Notes under the pieces: generated by a model
The model's database searches: none
What the model was told of the DNA's origin: nothing
The model's input: the letters and a program-made list of their open reading frames with translations, nothing else
Program-made: the position numbers and the translations under genes
Source: an uncultured Frankiales bacterium
GTDB lineage: Bacteria > Actinomycetota > Actinomycetes > Mycobacteriales > SCTD01
DNA length: 31,310 nt
Assembly (NCBI GenBank): GCA_946479905.1
Contig: CAMLIA010000026.1
Coordinates: forward strand, 1-31,310
Reading direction: 5' to 3'
Shown: piece by piece, positions 24,929 to 31,310 of the stretch
Numbering within the stretch: position 1 is the stretch's first letter
How the letters are laid out: each line of letters begins with the position of its first letter

Positions 24929-26334
24929 CAGAGCACCTTGCCCGGGTTGAAGATCCCGAGCGGGTCGAGCGCGGCCTTCACCGAGCCCATGAGCGCCAGC
25001 GCGGCAGGGTCGAGCTCGCGCTGCATGCCGCCCTTCTTGAGCAGGCCGACGCCGTGCTCGCCGGTCACGGTGCCGCCGAGCGCGATGGCGGCGTCCAGCA
25101 GCTCCTCGAAGGCGACCTGCGCGCGCTGCCGCGCCGGGTCGTCGCCGACCGGGGTGAGCAGCAGCGGGTGCAGGTTGCCGTCACCGGCGTGCGCGATGGT
25201 GGTGATGCGGACGTCGTTGCGGGCCGCGATGTCCTCGATCTGGCCGAGCATCACGGGCAGCTTCGAGCGGGGCACGCAGATGTCCTCGGTCAGCACCGGT
25301 CCCAGCCGCTCCAGCGCGGGGTACGCGAGCCGGCGCGCCTCGAACAGGGCGTCGGCCTCGGCGTCGTCGGTGGACTGGGCGGCCCAGATGGCGCCGGCGG
25401 ACTCGAAGCACCCCACGAGCGCCTGCGCCTCCCGCTCACCGGCGTCGCCCTGGGTGTCGACCTGGGCGAGCAGCAGGGCGGCCGCGTCGGGCTCGAGCCC
25501 GAGGTGCTTCCACTCCTCGACAGCCTCCAGGCAGGCCCGGTCCAGCAGCTCGAGCGCGCAGGGGATCAGGCCGGCGCGCGTCACGGTGGCTACGGCCTCA
25601 CCGGCAGCGACCAGGTTGCTGAACGCGCCGACGACGGTCCGCGGCCGGCCGGGCAGGGCCGGCCGCAGCTTCAGGGTGATCTCGGTGACGACGCCGAGGA
25701 TGCCCTCGGACCCCACCATCAGGCCGGCCAGGTCCAGGCCCGCGACGCCCTTGTTCGTCTTGCGCCCCAGCACGACAGGGGTGCGGTAGCCGGCGGCCCC
25801 GCCCATCACGGCGCGCATCCCCAGCACGTAGTCGCGGGTCACGCCGTACTTCAGGCAGCACAGCCCGCCGGCGTTGGTCGCGACGTTGCCCCCGAGGGTG
25901 GACCACGGCGCGCTCGCGGGGTCGGGCGGGTACCAGAGGCCGTGCTCGGCGACGATCGCCTTCAGGTCGTTGTTGACGATGCCGGGCTGCACCGTGCAGG
26001 TCATGTTGTCGGCGTCGACCTCGACCGCGGTCATCCGCGACAGGTCGATGACGACGCAGCCGTCGACGGCGTTCGCGCCACCGGACAGGCCGGTGCCGGC
26101 ACCGCGGGCGACGACCGGCACCCCCAGGTCCGCGCACACGCCGACGGCGGCGGCGACCTCCGCCTCGGACCGCACCCGCAGCCCGACGGCGGCCTGTCCC
26201 GCGTGCGCCCACTCGGCCTCGTCGTGCGAGATGCTCGCCAGGACGTCGCCGTCGACGACGAGCCGCTCCGAGGGCACGACCCGGCCGAGCGCCTCAAGGA
26301 GGACCTCGGTGCGGCTCACCGGAAGGGCGGTCAT
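24928..26334 (-). CDS. glcD: FAD-linked 2-hydroxyacid oxidase/dehydrogenase (GlcD family)
   Basis: A 468-residue flavoenzyme of the GlcD/D-lactate dehydrogenase family that oxidises a 2-hydroxyacid such as glycolate or D-lactate to the 2-oxoacid. The PCMH FAD-binding domain (about 45-225) shows VPVVARGAGTGLSGGANAV, DPASAPWSTLGGNVATNAGG and LMVGSEGILGVVTEITLKL. The C-terminal oxidase domain has HAGDGNLHPLLL and TVTGEHGVGLLK, whose histidines belong to the active site of the family. Single-subunit form; no glcE/glcF genes adjacent, so the electron acceptor is unknown. The ATG at 26334 overlaps the hydrolase stop by 4 bp. The exact substrate cannot be read, so the symbol is a family label. Confidence 0.9.
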   Translation of the reverse strand: MTALPVSRTEVLLEALGRVVPSERLVVDGDVLASISHDEAEWAHAGQAAVGLRVRSEAEVAAAVGVCADLGVPVVARGAGTGLSGGANAVDGCVVIDLSRMTAVEVDADNMTCTVQPGIVNNDLKAIVAEHGLWYPPDPASAPWSTLGGNVATNAGGLCCLKYGVTRDYVLGMRAVMGGAAGYRTPVVLGRKTNKGVAGLDLAGLMVGSEGILGVVTEITLKLRPALPGRPRTVVGAFSNLVAAGEAVATVTRAGLIPCALELLDRACLEAVEEWKHLGLEPDAAALLLAQVDTQGDAGEREAQALVGCFESAGAIWAAQSTDDAEADALFEARRLAYPALERLGPVLTEDICVPRSKLPVMLGQIEDIAARNDVRITTIAHAGDGNLHPLLLTPVGDDPARQRAQVAFEELLDAAIALGGTVTGEHGVGLLKKGGMQRELDPAALALMGSVKAALDPLGIFNPGKVL

Positions 26335-27170
26335 GCGAGCGCCTCCGCGAGCAGGTCCGCGGCCACGACGGCCCCGGTCTTGGTCATGATGCTGCCGGCG
26401 TGGTCGACGCCCTCGACGTACCTCACGTCGGTGCAGACGGTCGCGTACCGCTCGACGTTCTCCAGGGGGTACGCCGGCGCCGTGCCCGCACCGGTGGCCC
26501 ACTGGGCGTGCGTGAAGCGGACCGGCAGGTCCAGGGACTGCCACGGCGTCTCGGCGAAGAAGACTGATTCGGCGTCGCCGACGAGCGCCTCCCCGGACAG
26601 CCGGACGACACCGTTCTCGTCGAGGTCGTGCTGCAGGTAGTCGGCGAGCAGCGGGTCCGCAGGGTCGAGCAGCGGTGCGGTGCTGCCGGTGAAGAAGCCG
26701 GCGTACTCCTCGGGCGTCCAGGTCCGTCCCAGCCGTCCGACCCGGTCGGCGAAGGCGGCCGCCACGTTGTCCTTGGTCAGGCCGGGAGGAGCGACCATCG
26801 GGAAGCCGCCGTCGACGAGCACCAGGCTCTTCGTGCGCTCAGGAAAGCGGAGCGCGAGCTCGACGGCGACGAAGCCGCCCATCGACATCCCGATCACGTG
26901 CGCCCGCTCGAGGCCGAGGGCGTCGAGCACGGCGACCATGTCGTCGGCGTGCTGCGGCACCGACGACGGTCCGGCCACGTCGACGGAGTCGCCGCGGCCG
27001 CGCAGGTCCGGCGCGACGAGGGTCAGGTCCGGGTACTCGGCGCGCAGCCAGTTCCACAGTCGGCGGTGGCTGCTGATCCCGTGGACCGCGAGCACCGGCT
27101 CGGTGCGGCCCTCGTGCACCTCGACGGCCAGGGCGCCACCGCTCACGGGGACGCGCGACAGGAGCGACAT
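26331..27170 (-). CDS. Alpha/beta hydrolase (first of two)
   Basis: A 279-residue alpha/beta-hydrolase. Oxyanion-side HG is at residues 30-31, the nucleophile elbow GMSMGG at 94-99 (S96), and a catalytic His at H257 in EGVDHAGS. PDLRGRGDS (54-62) is a common family block. It may cleave an ester, lactone or C-C bond; as the head of a glcD operon it could deliver the hydroxyacid, but that is inference. I take the ATG at 27170: TACGGT lies 6 nt upstream and no Shine-Dalgarno exists (leaderless). An in-frame ATG at 27221 would add 17 residues; see findings. Confidence 0.88.
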   Translation of the reverse strand: MSLLSRVPVSGGALAVEVHEGRTEPVLAVHGISSHRRLWNWLRAEYPDLTLVAPDLRGRGDSVDVAGPSSVPQHADDMVAVLDALGLERAHVIGMSMGGFVAVELALRFPERTKSLVLVDGGFPMVAPPGLTKDNVAAAFADRVGRLGRTWTPEEYAGFFTGSTAPLLDPADPLLADYLQHDLDENGVVRLSGEALVGDAESVFFAETPWQSLDLPVRFTHAQWATGAGTAPAYPLENVERYATVCTDVRYVEGVDHAGSIMTKTGAVVAADLLAEALA

Positions 27171-27176
27171 GCCCCG

Positions 27177-27182
27177 ACCGTA
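27177..27182 (-). promoter_or_regulatory. -10 box of leaderless hydrolase 1
   Basis: TACGGT on the minus strand, 6 nt before the ATG at 27170. A 15-bp element shared with hydrolase 2 lies exactly 22 nt further upstream (27205-27219). Confidence 0.5.
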
Positions 27183-27204
27183 CGGCGAAAGCGGCGTGGG
27201 CAGT

Positions 27205-27219
27205 ACGTGCACAACCCCC
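27205..27219 (-). promoter_or_regulatory. Element shared by both hydrolase genes, copy 1
   Basis: Minus strand GGGGGTTGTGCACGT. It matches copy 2 at 29105-29119 in 13 of 15 bases, with identical distance (22 nt) to the -10 box. It is either a regulator site or the start of a conserved N-terminal extension. Confidence 0.45.
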
Positions 27220-27254
27220 ATGGTGCGCACAGCACCGTGGAGGTCGCACCCATG

Positions 27255-28094
27255 TCAGGCGAGCTCGGACCGCCACGGCGGGTCGGCGCCAGCCCGGCCG
27301 CAGGTCACGGCGGCGACCCGGGCCGCGAGCTCGAGCGCAGCGGCCGGCGGCTGCCCGTCGACCAGCCCCGCGAGCAGCCCCGCCATGAAGGCGTCACCCG
27401 CGCCGACCGTGTCGACGAGCGCCCCACCGGCGGCGACGGGCACGGCGATGAGGTCGTCCGCGAGCGCGAGCGCGCCCTCGCCGCCGCGGGTGACGACGAC
27501 CAGCTCAGGGCCGAGGGAGCGCCACCTGCTCAGCACGTCGGGGACCGGGGTGCCGGGGTAGAGCCACCCGGCGTCCTCGTCGCTGAGCTTGACGACGTCG
27601 CTGGCGGCCACCAGTCGCTCGACCCGCTCGAGGTCGGGGTGCGGCGAGATGAGCGGGCGGCAGTTCGGGTCGTAGCTGACCTTGCCGTGGTGGCCCGCGA
27701 GCAGCTCGTCGACCTGGTCCGCACCAGGAGACAAGGCCGTCGCCAGCGAGCCGACGTGCACCCAGCTCGCGGCGGCGGGCACCGGCGCGCCGGCAAGGTC
27801 CCACTCGATGTCGAACCGGTAGGTCGCCGCTCCGTCGGCGTCGAGCACGGCGTCGGCGACGGCAGTGCGCGCCAACGGTGCGGCGAGGACCTCGACCCCT
27901 GAGCCCTCCAGGTGCTCGCGGACCAGGCGGCCGTGCCGGTCGTCACCGAGGGCCGTGAGCAGCTGCACCTGGTGGCCGAGCCGGGACAGCCCGACGGCGA
28001 CGTTGGCCGGGCTGCCGCCCGGCCTTTCCAGGACCGAGCCGTCCGCCCGGCTGACGACGTCGACGAGCGCCTCGCCGATGACCAGCAGGGTCAC
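27255..28094 (-). CDS. PfkB-family carbohydrate kinase
   Basis: A 279-residue ribokinase/fructokinase-type sugar kinase. The N-terminus (VTLLVIGEALVDVV) is followed by the PfkB signature-1 region ERPGGSPANVAVGLSRLG, and signature 2 DTVGAGDAFMAGLLAGL carries catalytic base D234 with the GAGD anion hole. VVVTRGGEGAL is the usual ATP-site strand. Fructose or another hexose is the best substrate guess. The start is GTG at 28094 with GCAGGAGCC (AGGAG at 7 nt). It sits 121 bp downstream of hydrolase 2 and 84 bp upstream of hydrolase 1, with its own ribosome-binding site. Confidence 0.92.
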   Translation of the reverse strand: MTLLVIGEALVDVVSRADGSVLERPGGSPANVAVGLSRLGHQVQLLTALGDDRHGRLVREHLEGSGVEVLAAPLARTAVADAVLDADGAATYRFDIEWDLAGAPVPAAASWVHVGSLATALSPGADQVDELLAGHHGKVSYDPNCRPLISPHPDLERVERLVAASDVVKLSDEDAGWLYPGTPVPDVLSRWRSLGPELVVVTRGGEGALALADDLIAVPVAAGGALVDTVGAGDAFMAGLLAGLVDGQPPAAALELAARVAAVTCGRAGADPPWRSELA

Positions 28095-28215
28095 CGGACG
28101 GCTCCTGCCAGCTGCCCTACCAACCTCATCGGTCGCCCCCGCTCTCGCGTCGTCGGGTGCGGGCGGCGGGTGAGGACGGCACGTCAGGACGGTACGCGAG
28201 GGCCCCCGGTGCCGG
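28095..28215. other. Intergenic region between pfkB and hydrolase 2
   Basis: 121 bp; no gene. An imperfect tandem repeat AGGACGGCACGT/AGGACGGTACGC lies near 28170-28198. No clear -10 for pfkB was found, so it may be read through from hydrolase 2. Confidence 0.35.
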
Positions 28216-29070
28216 TCAGGCGAGCACCGCCTGCACGACCTCGGGAGCGAACAGCACGGTGACGTGGTTGCCGGGCAGCCGCGTCACGTGCAGCAGTGGC
28301 TGCTTCGCGACGGCCGCCGCCACCGCCTTGTCGGAGATGAAGGGCTTCTGGCCCGGCTTCTTCTGGTTCTCGGCGAGGATGACCTCAGCCGGCACGGTCA
28401 GGGCCGCGAGCGCCTCGGCGCTGTCGGGTCCGAAGAACGTGTCGACGGCGTCCTCGACGGCCCGGTCGACGTCGAGCTTCGGGCGGAACCCGTCCGGGCG
28501 GCGGGACTCGGCGTCGAGGATGCCGAGGACCAGAGGCGCGAGGTCCGGGCGTTCGGTGAGCATCTCGCCGGCGCGGGCCTTCTGCACCAGCGCGTCCAGG
28601 GAGCGGAAGGTCGTGTCGGCGGCCTTGAGCTGCCTGCGGAACATCATCCGAACCATCGCGGGCCGCATGAAGAAGGGGAAGGCCGGACGGATGCCGCCGT
28701 CGATCAGGACCAGCTTGCGGACCCGGCCGGTCGCCTCCTGCGCCACGATCGGGGCGAGGTAGGCGCCCATCGAGTGGCCGACGACGACGACGTCGCTGAG
28801 GTCGAGCGCGGCCATCACCCCGGCGACGTCCCGGGCGTGCTGGCGCAGGCCGGTCGGGCCTGTCATGCCCTGGCCGGCGCCGCGGCCGCGCAGGTCGATG
28901 CCGAGCACCCGGGCGTCGGGGGCGGACTCGGCGAACGGCGCCCAGGTCGGCGCGTGGCTGCCGAGGCCGGACAGGCAGAGCACGGTGGGCCCGCTGCCGG
29001 GCCACTCCGTGACGGTGAAGCCGTTCACCAGGTGCTGGGTGGTCTCACGCGTCTTCTGGGCCGGCGGCAT
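28216..29070 (-). CDS. Alpha/beta hydrolase (second of two)
   Basis: A 284-residue alpha/beta-hydrolase homologous to the first but clearly diverged. The nucleophile elbow GHSMGA is at 98-103 (S100), GIDLRGRGAGQG at 57-68 matches PDLRGRGDS of its relative, and the likely catalytic His is H269 in LPGNHVT. A cap region (about 125-205) contains FFMRPAMVRMMFRRQLKAAD. The ATG at 29070 lacks a Shine-Dalgarno and has TACCGT 6 nt upstream (leaderless). It is divergent from icmF across 131 bp. Substrate unknown. Confidence 0.88.
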   Translation of the reverse strand: MPPAQKTRETTQHLVNGFTVTEWPGSGPTVLCLSGLGSHAPTWAPFAESAPDARVLGIDLRGRGAGQGMTGPTGLRQHARDVAGVMAALDLSDVVVVGHSMGAYLAPIVAQEATGRVRKLVLIDGGIRPAFPFFMRPAMVRMMFRRQLKAADTTFRSLDALVQKARAGEMLTERPDLAPLVLGILDAESRRPDGFRPKLDVDRAVEDAVDTFFGPDSAEALAALTVPAEVILAENQKKPGQKPFISDKAVAAAVAKQPLLHVTRLPGNHVTVLFAPEVVQAVLA

Positions 29071-29076
29071 GCCCCC

Positions 29077-29082
29077 ACGGTA
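29077..29082 (-). promoter_or_regulatory. -10 box of leaderless hydrolase 2
   Basis: TACCGT on the minus strand, 6 nt before the ATG at 29070, with the same spacing as hydrolase 1. Confidence 0.5.
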
Positions 29083-29104
29083 CGCAGCGCGGCCGGGACG
29101 GACG

Positions 29105-29119
29105 ACGTGCAGAAGCCCC
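29105..29119 (-). promoter_or_regulatory. Element shared by both hydrolase genes, copy 2
   Basis: Minus strand GGGGCTTCTGCACGT, 22 nt upstream of the TACCGT box. See copy 1 at 27205-27219. Confidence 0.45.
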
Positions 29120-29189
29120 ACACCTGGGTCGCGCGCGTGGACGCCACCACCATCTGGGCTCGGGCTGGCCAACTACGAGGACGTCCACG

Positions 29190-29195
29190 TATCCT
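29190..29195 (+). promoter_or_regulatory. -10 box of leaderless icmF
   Basis: TATCCT ends 6 nt before the ATG at 29202. No Shine-Dalgarno is present. The -35 is not evident. Confidence 0.55.
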
Positions 29196-29201
29196 GACGG
29201 G

Positions 29202-31310
29202 ATGCACACGCCCACGCACCCCGTCCGCTTCGTGACGTCCGCCAGTCTCTTCGACGGCCACGACGCGGCGATCAACATCATGCGCCGCGTCCTGCAGAGC
29301 CAGGGCGCCGAGGTCGTCCACCTCGGCCACGACCGCTCGGTCGAGTCGGTGGTGCAGGCAGCGGTGCAGGAGGACGTGCAGGGCGTCGCGGTCTCGTCGT
29401 ACCAGGGCGGGCACGTCGAGTACTTCACCTACCTCAAGGAACGGCTCGCCGAGGTCGGCGCCGGCCACGTGCAGGTCTTCGGCGGCGGGGGCGGCGTCAT
29501 CGTCCCCGAGGAGATCGCGCTGCTGCGCTCGAGGGGCGTCACGATCTTCTCCCCCGAGGAGGGCCAGAAGCTCGGCCTCGCCGGGATGATCAACACGCTC
29601 GTCGAGGCGTGCGACGTCGACCTGGCGGCCCAGCCCCCGACGATCGACAGCGTGCTGTCCGGCGACGTCGCCGCCCTGGCCCGGGCCATCACCGTCCTGG
29701 AGTCCGGCCGCTCGGCCGAGCTCGCCGAGGCGGTCCGCAGCAACGCACGCGAGGTGCCCGTGTTGGGCATCACCGGCACCGGCGGATCGGGCAAGTCCAG
29801 CCTCACCGACGAGCTGGTCCGCCGGCTGCGCATCGATCAGGAGGACAAGCTCCGCATCGCGGTGATCGCCGTCGACCCCACTCGGCGCAAGCACGGCGGG
29901 GCGCTGCTCGGCGACCGGATCCGGATGAACAGCCTGTCGGGCAGCAACGTCTACTTCCGCTCACTGGCCACCCGCGGCAACGCCGCCGTGCCCGAGCACC
30001 TCGACGACATCCTCACCGCCTGCAAGGCGAGCGGCTTCGACCTGGTCATCGTGGAGACGCCGGGCATCGGGCAGGGCGACGCGAGCATCACCGACCACTG
30101 CGACACCTCGCTCTACGTGATGACGCCGGAGTACGGCGCCAGCTCGCAGCTCGAGAAGATCGACATGCTGGACCACGCCGACGTCGTCGCGATCAACAAG
30201 TACGAGCGACGGGGGGCCGAGGACGCCCGCCGGGACGTGTCGCGGCAGATGGTCCGCAACCGCGAGGCGTTCGGCGCCAGCTGGGAGGACATGCCGGTCT
30301 TCGGCACCTCGGCGGCCCGCTTCAACGACGACGGCGTCACCGCCCTCTACCTGCACCTGCGCGAGCTGCTCGGTTTCCCCGCCGGGCTGCTGCCCCCGGT
30401 CGAGACCAAGGTCAGCACCGGGCTGACGTCGGTGCTGCCTGCGGCGCGGGAGCGGTACCTCTCGGAGATCTCGACGGCCGTCCGCGACTACCACGCCGAG
30501 ACCGCCCGCCAGGCCGCGCTCGCCCGGACCCGGCAGCACCTCACGACCGCCCTCGCTCTGGTCCAGGACGGCGCCGAGCTGCAGGCCGCGCTCCACCGGA
30601 CCGCGGTCGCGCCCGACGTACAGGCCCTGCTCGACGAGTGGCCGTCCCGGGTGCAGGAGTACTCCGGCGACGAGCTCGTCTACACGGTGCGCGGCAAGGA
30701 GATCCACACGCCGCTGACCCGCGAGACGCTGTCCGGCAACGCGGTCCGTCGCGTCGCCGTGCCCAAGACCCAGGACCACGGCGAGCTCGTGAGCTTCCTG
30801 CGCCGCGAGAACCTCCCGGGCTACTTCCCTTACACCGCAGGGGTCTTCCCCTTCAAGCGGCAGGGCGAGGCACCAGCTCGGATGTTCGCCGGTGAGGGCG
30901 ACCCGTTCCGCACCAACCGCCGCTTCAAGGTGCTGTCGGAGGGCCAGCCCGCGACCCGGCTGTCGACGGCCTTCGACAGCGTGACCCTCTACGGCCGCGA
31001 CCCCGACCCGCGGCCCGACATCTACGGCAAGGTCGGCACGTCCGGCGTGAGCATCGCGACGCTCGACGACATGAAGGTGCTCTACGGCGGCTTCGACCTG
31101 TGCTCGCCGACGACGTCGGTGTCCATGACGATCAACGGGCCGGCCCCGACGATCCTCGCGATGTTCCTCAACACCGCGATCGACCAGGAGCTGGAGAAGC
31201 GACCCGACGCCGACCCGGCCGAGGTCCGCGAGTGGGTGCTGCAGAACGTCCGCGGCACCGTGCAGGCCGACATCCTCAAGGAGGACCAGGGCCAGAACAC
31301 CTGCATCTTC
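29202..31310 (+). CDS. icmF: Fused isobutyryl-CoA mutase IcmF, 3' end outside window
   Basis: The first 703 residues of IcmF, a coenzyme-B12 enzyme that interconverts isobutyryl-CoA and n-butyryl-CoA and carries its own G-protein chaperone. Order seen: B12-binding domain (about 1-140) with FDGHDAAIN holding the His20 cobalt ligand region; MeaB/MeaI-like GTPase (about 180-400) with P-loop GTGGSGKS at 192-199, VDPTRRKHGGALLGDR, ETPGIGQGD and NKYERRGAED; linker; then the mutase barrel (from ~550) with YFPYTAGVFPFKRQG, LYGRDPDPRPDIYGKVGTSG and SPTTSVSMTINGPAP, the substrate and B12 contacts of acyl-CoA mutases. Full-length IcmF is about 1,080 residues, so roughly a third is missing. Leaderless start at 29202. 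Confidence 0.95.
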   Translation, partial: MHTPTHPVRFVTSASLFDGHDAAINIMRRVLQSQGAEVVHLGHDRSVESVVQAAVQEDVQGVAVSSYQGGHVEYFTYLKERLAEVGAGHVQVFGGGGGVIVPEEIALLRSRGVTIFSPEEGQKLGLAGMINTLVEACDVDLAAQPPTIDSVLSGDVAALARAITVLESGRSAELAEAVRSNAREVPVLGITGTGGSGKSSLTDELVRRLRIDQEDKLRIAVIAVDPTRRKHGGALLGDRIRMNSLSGSNVYFRSLATRGNAAVPEHLDDILTACKASGFDLVIVETPGIGQGDASITDHCDTSLYVMTPEYGASSQLEKIDMLDHADVVAINKYERRGAEDARRDVSRQMVRNREAFGASWEDMPVFGTSAARFNDDGVTALYLHLRELLGFPAGLLPPVETKVSTGLTSVLPAARERYLSEISTAVRDYHAETARQAALARTRQHLTTALALVQDGAELQAALHRTAVAPDVQALLDEWPSRVQEYSGDELVYTVRGKEIHTPLTRETLSGNAVRRVAVPKTQDHGELVSFLRRENLPGYFPYTAGVFPFKRQGEAPARMFAGEGDPFRTNRRFKVLSEGQPATRLSTAFDSVTLYGRDPDPRPDIYGKVGTSGVSIATLDDMKVLYGGFDLCSPTTSVSMTINGPAPTILAMFLNTAIDQELEKRPDADPAEVREWVLQNVRGTVQADILKEDQGQNTCIF

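Overview
The window is chromosomal DNA from a high-GC actinomycete (Actinomycetota). The signs are very high GC with strong third-position bias, GTG/TTG starts, TANNNT -10 boxes placed 6-7 nt before start codons (leaderless mRNAs), a fused LivH-LivM permease, an extra ATP-dependent DNA ligase and the fused mutase IcmF. I cannot name the genus. I see no insertion sequence, prophage, CRISPR array or biosynthetic cluster. Coding density is high and no gene-free stretch exceeds 300 bases; the longest are 6111-6355 and 12736-12954.

Layout. (1) 1-2813, minus strand: ssb paralogue, NAD(P)-binding protein, CPBP membrane protease, then ettA (cut by the window edge). (2) 2994-5340, plus: Tat/lipoprotein-type polysaccharide deacetylase and ATP-dependent DNA ligase, with a possible 32-residue minus-strand ORF across the ligase end. 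(3) 5596-8806: flavin/PLP-oxidase-fold protein, tRNA-Arg(UCU), secreted PepSY-like protein, DHA2 efflux pump behind a perfect 13-bp inverted repeat, and a stand-alone winged-helix regulator facing it. (4) 8935-12735: HerA-like ATPase divergent from orn, with two mirror-image leaderless promoters in 33 bp. orn overlaps a GGDEF diguanylate cyclase by one base, and tRNA-His follows. (5) 12955-14064: exported TIM-barrel glycosidase-like protein. (6) 14134-21634: TetR regulator and a tightly coupled Liv-type ABC importer operon that runs on into a surface-anchored protein and a membrane protein with an Ada-like Zn site. (7) 21708-22130: orphan CheY-like receiver. (8) 22140-29070, minus: alpha/beta hydrolase, PfkB kinase, a second hydrolase, GlcD-type FAD oxidase and two different PucR/CdaR-type regulators, the last four genes linked by 1-4 bp overlaps. 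(9) 29202-end: icmF, isobutyryl-CoA mutase fused to its G-protein chaperone, incomplete.

How the genes may work together. Orn removes pGpG, the breakdown product of c-di-GMP, and is translationally coupled to an enzyme that makes c-di-GMP. The Liv-type operon looks like one import system with two extra envelope proteins of unknown role. The hydrolase-glcD-pucR-pucR set looks like a self-regulated 2-hydroxyacid oxidation module. The strongest candidates for undescribed biology are the seven-gene TetR/Liv/surface/Zn-site locus, the orn-diguanylate cyclase coupling with its mirror-image promoter, and the shared upstream element of the two hydrolases.
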